Shown here: positions 53,467 to 62,064 of the stretch, piece by piece | Numbering within the stretch: the stretch's first letter is position 1 | Layout of the letters: the number at the start of each line of letters is the position of its first letter | Assembly: GCF_014705615.1 (NCBI RefSeq) | Contig: NZ_JACXJA010000003.1 | Coordinates: 248,001-312,000, forward strand | Source of the DNA: Paenibacillus oceani | Lineage (GTDB): Bacteria > Bacillota > Bacilli > Paenibacillales > NBRC-103111 | DNA length: 64,000 bases | Direction: 5' to 3' | The notes under the pieces: model-generated | What the model was told of the DNA's origin: nothing | The model's database searches: none | The model's input: the letters and a program-made list of their open reading frames with translations, nothing else | Program-made: the position numbers and the translations under genes

Positions 53467-53491
53467 GTTTCAACTTTGCGCCAAGGGGTAA
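53467..53491 (+). promoter_or_regulatory. SigB-type promoter of the general stress gene
   Basis: GTTTCA (53467-53472), a 13-bp spacer and GGGTAA (53486-53491) match the SigB consensus GTTTAA-N12-15-GGGTAT at 10 of 12 positions. The downstream gene belongs to the general stress 17M family, which is SigB-controlled in B. subtilis. Confidence 0.55.
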
Positions 53492-53531
53492 TGAGGAGTG
53501 TGACATATACCTTGTACTCAAGGAGGAAACG

Positions 53532-54083
53532 ATGATGGATAACGAAAAGAAAATCGTAGGCGTATTCGACAACGAGCAAGAGGCAATCCGCGCGATCGAA
53601 GGATTGAAGCGGCAAGGTTACTCGTCCGACGACATTTCGGTCATTTCCAAAAGTCGTGAGGAATTGAGAAGGGTGGAGGACGAGACGGGAAGCGCGGCTC
53701 CGGAAGGGGCTGCTACAGGGGCCGCCGCAGGCGGGATGCTGGGCGGTGTGACCGGGCTGCTCGCCGGGATCGGCGCTTTGGCGATACCGGGGATCGGGCC
53801 GATTTTGGCAGCGGGTCCCATCGTCGCTACGCTAACCGGAGCGGCCGTCGGAGCCGGAGCCGGGACGCTGGTCGGCGGCCTGATCGGACTCGGCTTCTCG
53901 GAGTCGGATGCGAAGCAGTACAACGAATACGTAGAGGGCGGCAAAATATTGGTGCTCGTCCGCTCCGACAAGGAGCGCGATCCTCATGTGTATGAGACGT
54001 TCCGCACGAACAACTCGCTGAACGCCTCGACTTACGAGCTCGACGCCGGCGCTGCAGCGGCGGGCGGGCGTGTGCGTCCATAG
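53532..54083 (+). CDS. General stress protein 17M/YflT-like protein, 183 aa
   Basis: The N-terminal YflT-like domain (KKIVGVFDNEQEAIRAIEGL, then GYSSDDISVISK) is followed by a glycine/alanine-rich hydrophobic stretch (residues about 60-125) that resembles glycine-zipper membrane segments. The C-terminal part (YVEGGKILVLVRSD) completes the fold. Members are induced by stress; the molecular function is unknown. AAGGAGG precedes two consecutive ATG codons (53532, 53535), either of which could be used. A SigB-like promoter lies 40 bases upstream. Confidence 0.8.
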   Translation: MMDNEKKIVGVFDNEQEAIRAIEGLKRQGYSSDDISVISKSREELRRVEDETGSAAPEGAATGAAAGGMLGGVTGLLAGIGALAIPGIGPILAAGPIVATLTGAAVGAGAGTLVGGLIGLGFSESDAKQYNEYVEGGKILVLVRSDKERDPHVYETFRTNNSLNASTYELDAGAAAAGGRVRP

Positions 54084-54157
54084 TTGAGCGCTTCCGAAGT
54101 AATGGGGTGGAAGCGATCGCTCTGTATGTCGTGTATACACTGTTTGTAACATGCAAA

Positions 54158-54190
54158 AAGGGCTCCACCGACGAATCCGGTTGAGCCCTT
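54158..54190. terminator. Bidirectional terminator
   Basis: AAGGGCTC.ACCG pairs with CGGT.GAGCCCTT; A-run before and T-containing tail after. It separates the stress gene from the convergent small membrane gene. Confidence 0.75.
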
Positions 54191-54241
54191 CTATGACGTT
54201 TCCCCGATCAAATATCGTTCCCCCCAAAAAAACGGTTTATT

Positions 54242-54397
54242 TTACGGACTGGCCGAAACGATCCATCCGCAAACGGTGATTAACGCCACGGTGCCGAAAA
54301 ACAAATAACTGAACGTACGTATGGGCCTCGGCAGCATACTCGGCCTGCTCGTTAGGGCCTCCTCTCCAGCGTTGCGCTGTTCTTGCTCTGGGTTCAA
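54242..54397 (-). CDS. Small single-helix membrane protein, 51 aa
   Basis: A TTG at 54397 is preceded by AGAGGAGGTGA at ideal distance. The product starts polar (NPEQEQRNAGEEALTSRP), then RPIRTFSYLFFGTVALITVC leads into a single C-terminal membrane helix. A longer frame to 54517 exists but has no ribosome binding site. The family is not recognised. It precedes hemE divergently. Confidence 0.55.
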   Translation of the reverse strand: MNPEQEQRNAGEEALTSRPSMLPRPIRTFSYLFFGTVALITVCGWIVSASP

Positions 54398-54544
54398 AAG
54401 GTTCACCTCCTCTTTAGAAAACGTTTTCATATACTTACACTTATATAAACGCATTTGAATCAGAAAAGTTTCATTCCGAACTGAATTATTTCGACAGTTC
54501 CTTCTCATTGTCATCATTTTGTCGGATTATGCGGGACTGCTCGG

Positions 54545-54573
54545 TTGTTACGCCGTCTGAAATCGGGCATAAT
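54545..54573 (+). promoter_or_regulatory. Promoter of the hemE-hemL block
   Basis: TTGTTA (54545-54550), 17-bp spacer and CATAAT (54568-54573), about 65 bases before hemE. Confidence 0.5.
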
Positions 54574-54639
54574 GAGAGGTGGAAACGGGAGTTGTTATGA
54601 TCTCCCAGCAGCGCGGACAAGGACAAAGGAGAATGGGAC

Positions 54640-55707
54640 ATGGCTTATAACGATACGTTCATCCGGGCATGCCGCAAGCAGCCCGTCGACCGACTACCCG
54701 TCTGGTATATGAGGCAGGCGGGAAGATACGACCCGGACTACCGAAAAATAAAAGAAAACTATTCGCTGCTCGAAATATGCAAGCAGCCCGAGCTGGCGGC
54801 GGAAGTGACGATGATGCCGATCCACAAGCTGGGCGTCGACGCCGCGATCCTGTATTCGGACATTATGAACCCGGTCGCTTCGATCGGGATCGATTTTGAT
54901 ATTGTGGCGAATGTGGGCCCGGTAATCGACAACCCGATCCGCAGCGCCGAGGACGTACAAAAGCTTCGTCCGATCGATGTGGAGGGCGATTTGTCCCACG
55001 TGATCGAGACGATCCGGATTCTCGACCGGCAGCTTGAAGTGCCGCTTATTACATTCGCCGGCGCACCGTTTACGATCGCCAGTTATTTGATCGAAGGCAG
55101 ACCTTCGAAGAGTTATATCCGCACGAAAGAAATGATGTACGGGGCTCCGGACGTCTGGTTCCAGCTGATGGACAAGCTGGGCGATATGATCATCACCTAT
55201 TTGCGCGCGCATATCGCTAACGGCGCCAAGGCGGTTCAGCTGTTCGACAGCTGGGTCGGGTCGCTGGCGCCGCGCGATTTCCGTACGTTCGTGCTGCCGA
55301 CGATCGAGCGTATCTTCAAAGGGCTGGAAGATTTGCCTCAGCCGAAAATTTATTTTCCGGGCGTGAGCTCCGGCGAGCTGCTGTCCGATCTGCACAACGT
55401 GCAGGCCGATTGTATAGGATTGGACTGGCGGGTGCCGATCAGCGAAGGAAGACGCCGTCTGGCGGGCAAATTCGCCGTTCAGGGCAATCTCGATCCATAC
55501 TTGCTGACCGCGCCGATGGATGTCATCGAGCGGCACGCCAAAGAAATTATCGACGATGGGCTGGAGAGCCCGGGCTACGTATTCAATCTGGGTCACGGCT
55601 TGTTCCCAGAAGCTTCGCTGGACAAGCTGAAGCAGTTGACCGACTATATACATCGTTATTCGGAAGAAGCTATCGTGCGGCTTGCGGAAACGAAGGGAGC
55701 GAAATAA
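54640..55707 (+). CDS. hemE: Uroporphyrinogen decarboxylase, 355 aa
   Basis: HemE removes four carboxyl groups to give coproporphyrinogen III. The PVWYMRQAGRYDPDYR signature with its substrate-binding arginines, ITFAGAPFTIASYL and the GHGLFPEAS histidine near the C terminus are present. ATG 54640 follows AAAGGAGAATGGGAC. hemH starts directly at the next base after the stop. Confidence 0.96.
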   Translation: MAYNDTFIRACRKQPVDRLPVWYMRQAGRYDPDYRKIKENYSLLEICKQPELAAEVTMMPIHKLGVDAAILYSDIMNPVASIGIDFDIVANVGPVIDNPIRSAEDVQKLRPIDVEGDLSHVIETIRILDRQLEVPLITFAGAPFTIASYLIEGRPSKSYIRTKEMMYGAPDVWFQLMDKLGDMIITYLRAHIANGAKAVQLFDSWVGSLAPRDFRTFVLPTIERIFKGLEDLPQPKIYFPGVSSGELLSDLHNVQADCIGLDWRVPISEGRRRLAGKFAVQGNLDPYLLTAPMDVIERHAKEIIDDGLESPGYVFNLGHGLFPEASLDKLKQLTDYIHRYSEEAIVRLAETKGAK

Positions 55708-56643
55708 ATGTCGAAACGCAAAGTCGGCGTCCTCGTCATGTCGTACGGAACGCCGGAAAGCATGGATCAGATTGAAGCGTATTATACGCATATCCGCCGG
55801 GGCTCGCCGCCTTCTCCCGAGCAGCTGAAGGCGCTCACGGACCGCTATGAAGCGATCGTGGGCGGTTTTTTTCCGCTGAGGGAAAATACGAACCGCCAAG
55901 TGGAGGCGCTCGAGCAGACGCTGAACCGGGACAGTGCGGATATCGAATATAAATGTTATCAAGGACTGAAGCATGCGTCCCCCTTTATCGAGGACGGCGT
56001 GAAGCAGATGGCCGAAGACGGCATCCGCGAAGCGGTCGGGATCGTACTCGCTCCCCATTACTCGGTTATGAGCGTCGGAGGGTATATCAAGAGAGCGCAG
56101 GAGACGGCGGAGCCGCTCGGCGTGCAGATGAAGTTTGTCAAGAGCTATCATCTGCATCCGAAGCTGATTCAAGCTTTGTCCGAGCGGGTAACGGCGGCGC
56201 TGGAGTCGATGGAAGGCGTCGCCAAGGAAAACGTGCGGGTCATCTTCTCCGCCCACAGCTTGCCAGAGAAAATTTTGGAGATGCGCGATCCGTATCCGGA
56301 TCAGCTGCTCGCTTCCTCCAAAGCCGTAGCCGACCTGGCCGGCATAACCAATTGGCAGTTCGCCTGGCAAAGCGCCGGACAAACGGCGACCCCATGGCTC
56401 GGCCCGGATATTATGGACGTGCTGGAGACGATTCATCGGGAGGAGCAAGTGGAGAACGTCCTCCTCTGTCCGATTGGCTTCGTATCCGATCATCTGGAAG
56501 TGCTGTACGATATCGACATCGAATGTCAAAGCTTGGCGAAGCGGCTTGGCATGCGTCTGGCGCGGACAACATCGCTGAATACGGACCCTCTGTACATGGA
56601 GACGCTGCAAGACTCGATCAACGAGCAGCTGCATCACAACTAA
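55708..56643 (+). CDS. hemH: Coproporphyrin ferrochelatase, 311 aa
   Basis: The catalytic histidine is in VIFSAHSLPEKIL and the acidic metal pathway in GFVSDHLEVLYDID. GVLVMSYGTPESMDQIEAYY starts the protein, as in Firmicute monofunctional enzymes of about 310 residues. In Firmicutes this enzyme inserts iron into coproporphyrin III rather than protoporphyrin IX. The start abuts the hemE stop with no gap, implying coupled translation. Confidence 0.95.
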   Translation: MSKRKVGVLVMSYGTPESMDQIEAYYTHIRRGSPPSPEQLKALTDRYEAIVGGFFPLRENTNRQVEALEQTLNRDSADIEYKCYQGLKHASPFIEDGVKQMAEDGIREAVGIVLAPHYSVMSVGGYIKRAQETAEPLGVQMKFVKSYHLHPKLIQALSERVTAALESMEGVAKENVRVIFSAHSLPEKILEMRDPYPDQLLASSKAVADLAGITNWQFAWQSAGQTATPWLGPDIMDVLETIHREEQVENVLLCPIGFVSDHLEVLYDIDIECQSLAKRLGMRLARTTSLNTDPLYMETLQDSINEQLHHN

Positions 56644-56748
56644 TACACGTTTCCCGCTCTCGAGAGGCGGCTTAAGCTCACGGTCCGGTGAGACGGGCCG
56701 CCTCTTCCGGGCGTATAAACGTTGCCAGCCAGAAAGGAACGGTGCCTA

Positions 56749-58209
56749 GTGGGAGACCAAGCAAACAATCGCAAACAGGTCGTCGTCATCGGCGGAGGCA
56801 TTAGCGGATTGAGCGCGGCCTATTATGTTCGGAAAGCACTGGCGGATGCGGGCACGGATGCCGATATAACGATCGTTGAAAAAACGGGCGCATTCGGAGG
56901 CAAAATCCGCACGCTGCATCGCGACGGCTTCGTGATCGAGCAGGGGCCGGACTCGTTCCTGGCGCGCAAGCTGCCGATCATCGAGCTGACCAGAGACCTC
57001 GGGCTTGAAGGCGAGCTGACGGGAACGAATCCGAAAGCGAACAAAACGTATATCGTACACAAAGGAAAACTGCATCGGATGCCGAAAGGTTTATCGTTAG
57101 GCGTTCCCACCGATCTCGAGCCGTTTCTCGAAACCGACCTATTGTCGCTGCAAGGCAAAGCGAGAGCTTTGATGGATTTTGTGCTTCCGAAGCGCGAGGA
57201 GACGACGGACGAATCGATTGGCGGCTTTTTTGAGCGAAGGTTCGGCGGCGAGCTGCTGCGGAATTTGGCGGAGCCCATCCTGGCGGGCATTTATGCGGGA
57301 GATACGTACAAGCTCAGCCTCCAGGCGACGTTTCCCCAGTTTCAGCAGTTGGAACGTGAGCATGGAAGCCTGATGAAGGCGACGATGGCCGCCAAGCTGA
57401 ATCCGCCCGTCCCTTCGCCCGTATCCGAGGTTATTCCTGCCGAGCATCGTTCCAGCGTGTTCCTGACATACCGGAAAGGGCTTGTCACGCTGCTGGACGG
57501 TCTGAGGGGCGCCTTGGAAGGCGTCCGCAATGTCCAAGCTGCGGTAACGGGGCTGAGCCGTCAGGAAGGCCGCTACAAGCTAACGCTGGATGGTGGCGAA
57601 GCGCTTGACGCCGACGCCGTGATCGCCGCGCTGCCGTCGCACGGGCTGGCTCCCTTATTTGGCGGGTTCCCGCAATCGGACTGGCTCGGCGCCATGGACA
57701 ACGTATCGGTGGCCAACGTCATTCTCGCCTTTGATAAAGACAGGCTGGATCATCCGCTGGACGGCTCAGGCTTCGTCCTTCCGCGTACGGAAGGCAGATT
57801 CATTACGGCTTGTACGTGGACGTCGTCCAAATGGCTGCACACGGCGCCGGAAGGCAAAGCGCTGATCCGCTGTTATGTGGGCCGTTCGGGGGAGCAGGAC
57901 TGGATGGAGCTGACCGACGAGGAAATCGTGACGCGGGTGCGCCGCGATATATTCGAGCTGATGGGCGTAAAGGCGGAGCCTCTGTTCGTGGAAGTGACGA
58001 GGCTGCTCCGGTCGATGCCGCAATATGCGGTCGGACATCCGGATCGAATCGCCGGATTAAGAGACAGGCTGGCATCCGATTACCCGGGAGCGTTCGTCAC
58101 GGGGGCTGCGTTCGAAGGAGTCGGCATTCCGGACTGTATCCGCCAAGCGAAGGATGCGGCTAATGCGGCGGCGTCTTATCTGGGAACGGACGATAAGGTA
58201 AGGAAGTAG
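56749..58209 (+). CDS. hemY: Coproporphyrinogen III oxidase (HemY/CgoX), 486 aa
   Basis: The N-terminal FAD-binding motif VVVIGGGISGLSAAYYV and the GGKIRTLHRDGFVIEQGPDSF segment identify the HemY-type flavoprotein oxidase. In Firmicutes it oxidises coproporphyrinogen III to coproporphyrin III with O2. GTG 56749 is chosen (AAAGGA upstream); TTG 56722 would add nine residues. It follows hemH by about 105 bases and precedes hemL. Confidence 0.93.
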   Translation: MGDQANNRKQVVVIGGGISGLSAAYYVRKALADAGTDADITIVEKTGAFGGKIRTLHRDGFVIEQGPDSFLARKLPIIELTRDLGLEGELTGTNPKANKTYIVHKGKLHRMPKGLSLGVPTDLEPFLETDLLSLQGKARALMDFVLPKREETTDESIGGFFERRFGGELLRNLAEPILAGIYAGDTYKLSLQATFPQFQQLEREHGSLMKATMAAKLNPPVPSPVSEVIPAEHRSSVFLTYRKGLVTLLDGLRGALEGVRNVQAAVTGLSRQEGRYKLTLDGGEALDADAVIAALPSHGLAPLFGGFPQSDWLGAMDNVSVANVILAFDKDRLDHPLDGSGFVLPRTEGRFITACTWTSSKWLHTAPEGKALIRCYVGRSGEQDWMELTDEEIVTRVRRDIFELMGVKAEPLFVEVTRLLRSMPQYAVGHPDRIAGLRDRLASDYPGAFVTGAAFEGVGIPDCIRQAKDAANAAASYLGTDDKVRK

Positions 58210-58275
58210 GGGCGGCGCGGGCCGGGACGATTGGCCTGGAAGCAAGGAGACAATAGATCAGGGAGCGTGTTAGGG

Positions 58276-59580
58276 ATGACGGACCACAAAGTCGGACGGA
58301 ACGACCGGAAATCGGCTGCCGCGTTCGAGGAAGCGAAACAATATATTCCGGGCGGGGTTAACAGTCCGGTACGGGCGTTTAAATCGGTCGGACTGACGCC
58401 TGCATTTATGGAACGGGGAAGCGGAGCGCGGGTAACCGATATCGACGGCAACGAGTTTATCGATTACGTAGGCTCGTGGGGACCGCTGATTATGGGCCAT
58501 GCCCATCCCGAAGTGGTCGAAGCGATCAAGCGTACCGCGGAGAAGGGGACGAGCTTCGGAGCCCCGACCGAGCTGGAGACGATGATGGCGAAGCTCGTAT
58601 GCGAGCGGGTGCCGTCCATCGAGATCGTCCGTATGGTCAATTCCGGAACCGAAGCGACGATGAGTGCGCTGAGGCTGGCTCGCGGCTACACGGGACGGAA
58701 CAAAATTTTGAAATTCGAGGGCTGCTACCACGGACATGCCGATTCGCTGCTGATCAAAGCCGGTTCGGGCGTTGCCACGCTCGGCTTGCCCGATAGCCCG
58801 GGCGTCCCGGAAGGAGTCGCGGCGAATACGGTTACGGTTCCTTATAACGATCTGGAATCGGTAAAGCTGGCTTTCGAGAAATTCGGCGAAGAGATCGCCG
58901 CCATTATCGTCGAACCGGTGGCGGGCAATATGGGCGTAGTTCTGCCGGTGCCCGGCTTTTTGCAAGGTCTGCGCGACGTGACCCGTCAATATGGCAGCTT
59001 GCTTATTTTCGACGAGGTGATGACCGGATTCCGAGTCGGCTTTAACTGCGCCCAAGGCGTATTCGGGATTACTCCGGACCTGACCTGCCTGGGCAAAGTA
59101 ATCGGTGGCGGGCTGCCGGTAGGCGCATACGGCGGACGCCGCGACATTATGGAGCGGATGGCTCCGAGCGGCCCGATCTACCAGGCCGGGACTTTGTCGG
59201 GCAACCCGCTTGCCATGGCGGCCGGTTATACGACGCTGAAGCTGCTGGAGCAACCCGGCGTATACGAGGAGCTGGAGCGCAAATCGGCACGGCTGGAGCA
59301 AGGATTTTTGGACAATGCCAAGGAGCTTGGCGTTCCGTCGACGATCAACCGGATCGGCTCGATGGTATGCCCGTTCTTCACCGATACGAAGGTCATCAAC
59401 TACGAGACGGCGAAGACGTCCGACTTGTCCCGGTTCAACCGGTACTTCGGCCTGATGCTGGATCATGGCGTCAGCGTCGCTCCTTCGCAGTTTGAGGGCA
59501 TGTTCGTATCCGCCGTCCATACCGACGAAGAGATCGAGGCGACGATCAGCGCGCATTACCAGTCGCTTCAGAAGCTGTAA
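58276..59580 (+). CDS. hemL: Glutamate-1-semialdehyde 2,1-aminomutase, 434 aa
   Basis: This class III PLP aminotransferase fold enzyme converts GSA to 5-aminolevulinate, the step after HemA. The PLP lysine is in [35 protein letters not shown] and [17 protein letters not shown] are conserved. ATG 58276 follows AGGGAGCG; a slightly longer start at 58231 lacks conservation. In B. subtilis hemL directly follows hemB; here it closes a separate block after hemE-hemH-hemY. Confidence 0.95.
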   Translation: MTDHKVGRNDRKSAAAFEEAKQYIPGGVNSPVRAFKSVGLTPAFMERGSGARVTDIDGNEFIDYVGSWGPLIMGHAHPEVVEAIKRTAEKGTSFGAPTELETMMAKLVCERVPSIEIVRMVNSGTEATMSALRLARGYTGRNKILKFEGCYHGHADSLLIKAGSGVATLGLPDSPGVPEGVAANTVTVPYNDLESVKLAFEKFGEEIAAIIVEPVAGNMGVVLPVPGFLQGLRDVTRQYGSLLIFDEVMTGFRVGFNCAQGVFGITPDLTCLGKVIGGGLPVGAYGGRRDIMERMAPSGPIYQAGTLSGNPLAMAAGYTTLKLLEQPGVYEELERKSARLEQGFLDNAKELGVPSTINRIGSMVCPFFTDTKVINYETAKTSDLSRFNRYFGLMLDHGVSVAPSQFEGMFVSAVHTDEEIEATISAHYQSLQKL

Positions 59581-59602
59581 AACAGAAAGATACGAAAACG
59601 AA

Positions 59603-59643
59603 AACCCTCCGGTGCCGCGTCTGCGGATCGGAGGGTTCTTTTA
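59603..59643. terminator. Terminator after hemL, usable by the convergent gene
   Basis: AACCCTCCG and CGGAGGGTT pair around a 17-base loop, with AAAA before and CTTTTAT after. Confidence 0.8.
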
Positions 59644-59662
59644 TCGGCTGAAAGTATGTAGG

Positions 59663-61519
59663 TTATTTGGCTGTACCGGTGCCGGTCTGCGTGCCGGTTG
59701 CAGGCGTCGAAGCAGACGTGCCGGAAGAGCTTGCAGCTGGAACGGAAGCATTCGCGTTCGCCGCGGTACCGCTTCCGCTTGGAGCAGTTCCTGACGAAGT
59801 GGACCCGGTAGTTGGAGCGGCCGGCTGAGACTTGGCGCCTTCGGCCGCCGGCGGTGCCCAAGTGCCGTTCGTGTTCGGAACGGTCGTTGCAGGCGCGCCT
59901 CCCATACCCGGCGTACCTGTCCCGGACGTGGAGCCTCCGCCGGTAGTGGTACCGCTTGCACCGGTACTGCCGGAGGAAGCACCGGCAGGCACTTTCCCGT
60001 CGCCTGTACCCGGCGGAACCTTCGTAATATCGAGCGGTTCGCCGGTCGCCGTACTTCCTGTACCTCCCGATGCAGGGGGGCTGTTGCCTCCGGGAGTTGC
60101 AGTTCCCGGATTTGCGGCCCCTGGATTCGCAGAACCTGGATTTGCAGTCCCCGGGTTCGTCGCCGGCGTATTCGTTGTGCCGGTTCCGGTGCCGCCGGGA
60201 GTAGTTCCGCCCGCCGGCGGCTCCTGCTTGCCGGCATCGGGCTTGGCAGGAGGTTTGGCCGTATCCGGTTTGGAGGCCGGCGTATCCGGCTTCGGATTTT
60301 CCGGTTTGGTTGTTGCAGGCGGTGTAGAATCTGTTTTTGGCGGTTCTTGCGTCTTTGCAGGTTCCTGTTGTTTGGTTTGTTGCTGCTGCTGTTTTTGGCG
60401 CTCCAGGTCCTTCAAGTAATCAGGATGGTCGAACGCGCCGCCAGCATTAATCTTCAGCAGTCCGTCCCATACCCGGTCCACCTTGTATGAATCGGGATCG
60501 TCGTATACAAGCAACCCGGACGGCAGACGGCGTTCGCCGTAACGGCTCGAAGGCTTCGTCAGCAGCTCGCCCTTGACGACGAGCTCGGAGGAAGCCCCCC
60601 CGTCCATCATGCCTGCATTGACGGCTCCTTCTTTCAGCAGCAAATCCTGAACTTCTTTTAGGGTAGCGCCGACGCTGTGCGTCTGTCGGCCGTCGATGAC
60701 GACGAAAATAAGCGTGCCGTCTTCCTTCTGGCCGATCGCGGTACGGGGAGCGCGGCCCCAGCCGCCGTCGCCGTTCGTAATCTGCGGATTGCCGTTGGCG
60801 ATCAGACGCGGCGCCAAGAACGATACAGCCTCTTTTACGCCCATCTCCTTCAACTGAAGGAGACTGTACTTTCCGACTACGAGCGTACCTTCCTTCGTAA
60901 AACCGACGATATGCTGCGGCGTTTCAAGCTCTACGTCCGTATAAACGGAATCGAACCCGGACATAATGAGGCCGATCGGCGCAAAGCCGTTACCTAATCC
61001 GTCGGGGTCGATGAAGCCGCCGCCGTTAATGCCGGCTACCGCGCCCGTGCGGGTAACCATCGAGCTGATCCGTTCGCCTTCGCCCACCGTATGCGGAGTA
61101 ACGATGCGGACCGAAGTCGGGTCGTAGACGTAAATCATTTTGCCCTTCCAAAACTTGTCGGAGATATCGATCGGTTCGCTGATCAGCTCTTCGACGGAAC
61201 GCGCCTTGCGGGCAGGGTCGTACTTGATCAGTTGCAGATCCTGTTTCTCCAGCGCAGACGTTTCGGTGAATTGATGAGACATTCTCACCATATAATCCCG
61301 CTTCTCGGCGCCGACGAAGATCCACGCCCAATCGCGATGCTGGGTCGAGATGACGGTTTGCGCCAAAAATTCCCTTATCAGAAGTCCGGGGGACGTTAAA
61401 TACAAGAAACTGGACGTGCCGAATATAAGTAGAGTGAACAATAATAGCGATTTTTTCAGCCAGCTCCATCCTACGAGCTGTCTTTTTGTTTGTGAGATCA
61501 GTTGGATAGCCGTACTCAC
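59663..61519 (-). CDS. Phosphodiester glycosidase-family (NAGPA-like) exported protein with long low-complexity tail, 618 aa
   Basis: A membrane helix at residues 22-45 anchors or exports the protein. Residues about 130-345 form the NAGPA domain: AVAGINGGGF, RTAIGQKEDGTLIFVVIDGR and NAGMMDGGASSELV are its conserved strands. After about residue 370 comes a glutamine/lysine segment, then some 240 residues of Pro/Thr/Gly/Ala/Ser (PGTANPGSANPGAANPGT-type words), like a wall-spanning linker. GTG 61519 has AAGGGAGG upstream. Such domains cleave or bind sugar-phosphodiesters; the substrate, perhaps wall polymer, is not known. Confidence 0.82.
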   Translation of the reverse strand: MSTAIQLISQTKRQLVGWSWLKKSLLLFTLLIFGTSSFLYLTSPGLLIREFLAQTVISTQHRDWAWIFVGAEKRDYMVRMSHQFTETSALEKQDLQLIKYDPARKARSVEELISEPIDISDKFWKGKMIYVYDPTSVRIVTPHTVGEGERISSMVTRTGAVAGINGGGFIDPDGLGNGFAPIGLIMSGFDSVYTDVELETPQHIVGFTKEGTLVVGKYSLLQLKEMGVKEAVSFLAPRLIANGNPQITNGDGGWGRAPRTAIGQKEDGTLIFVVIDGRQTHSVGATLKEVQDLLLKEGAVNAGMMDGGASSELVVKGELLTKPSSRYGERRLPSGLLVYDDPDSYKVDRVWDGLLKINAGGAFDHPDYLKDLERQKQQQQQTKQQEPAKTQEPPKTDSTPPATTKPENPKPDTPASKPDTAKPPAKPDAGKQEPPAGGTTPGGTGTGTTNTPATNPGTANPGSANPGAANPGTATPGGNSPPASGGTGSTATGEPLDITKVPPGTGDGKVPAGASSGSTGASGTTTGGGSTSGTGTPGMGGAPATTVPNTNGTWAPPAAEGAKSQPAAPTTGSTSSGTAPSGSGTAANANASVPAASSSGTSASTPATGTQTGTGTAK

Positions 61520-61607
61520 AGCGGTCCTCCCTTAATAGTCGTTTGGCTGCGTTTTTATGGCGCAACCTGTTGTCGGATCAATACCCTTAATCATAGCATA
61601 CTCGTAT

Positions 61608-61636
61608 TTGGTTTTGGATGAAGACTTTGATAAAAT
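61608..61636 (+). promoter_or_regulatory. Promoter of the small membrane gene
   Basis: TTGGTT (61608-61613), 17-bp spacer and TAAAAT (61631-61636), 37 bases before the start codon. Confidence 0.5.
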
Positions 61637-61672
61637 AATAGGAAAAAGCGGTGGAAACAGGTGATACTGGAC

Positions 61673-61792
61673 ATGAAGAGGTACTATGTGTTTGATTTTC
61701 CTTTGGAGTTATACGGAATCGGGCTGGTATTCGCCGCTGCGCTTCTGCTGATTGTATATGCGGCCTATAAGAGGGCCCGGCGCGAATCATAG
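61673..61792 (+). CDS. Small single-pass membrane protein, 39 aa
   Basis: ATG 61673 starts KRYYVFDFPLELYGIG, then one hydrophobic helix (LVFAAALLLIVYAAY) and a basic KRARRES tail, giving an N-out, C-in topology. AGGTGAT lies eight bases upstream. A good promoter precedes it. The family is not recognised. The convergent arrangement of supporting signals makes a real small gene likely. Confidence 0.5.
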   Translation: MKRYYVFDFPLELYGIGLVFAAALLLIVYAAYKRARRES

Positions 61793-62064
61793 ACGGCCGG
61801 ACGGATATAGTAGAGACACTCCTTTAGTATAAAGTTTTATGACAACGCTTACACAACTCGAATTACCAATAAACTGGATGCTATTGTCATCATAATTTCA
61901 ACTCTCTCCCTTGTCAACGGTCTCTTTTTGCTGTCTGGGCGTATGAATTTCAATAAAAGTGTCATGCTCTCCTTCTTTCGTCCATATCATTTAAAGAACG
62001 CTTCTCATATAGGCTCAGTCAAGCATTCAGGCACGTGGAGGACGTTATGAAGGGAGGAGTTACG
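61793..62064. other. Leader and promoter region of spoVID
   Basis: The stretch is AT-rich and non-coding. CATATCAT at 61984-61991 resembles the SigE -10 (CATACAMT), with GTCATGCT about 17 bases upstream, as expected for a mother-cell coat gene, but the match is loose. Confidence 0.35.

Noticed and set aside
54694-56637. 647-codon open frame antisense to hemE-hemH
   Set aside because: It spans two well defined heme genes in the opposite strand and has no recognisable family or start signals.
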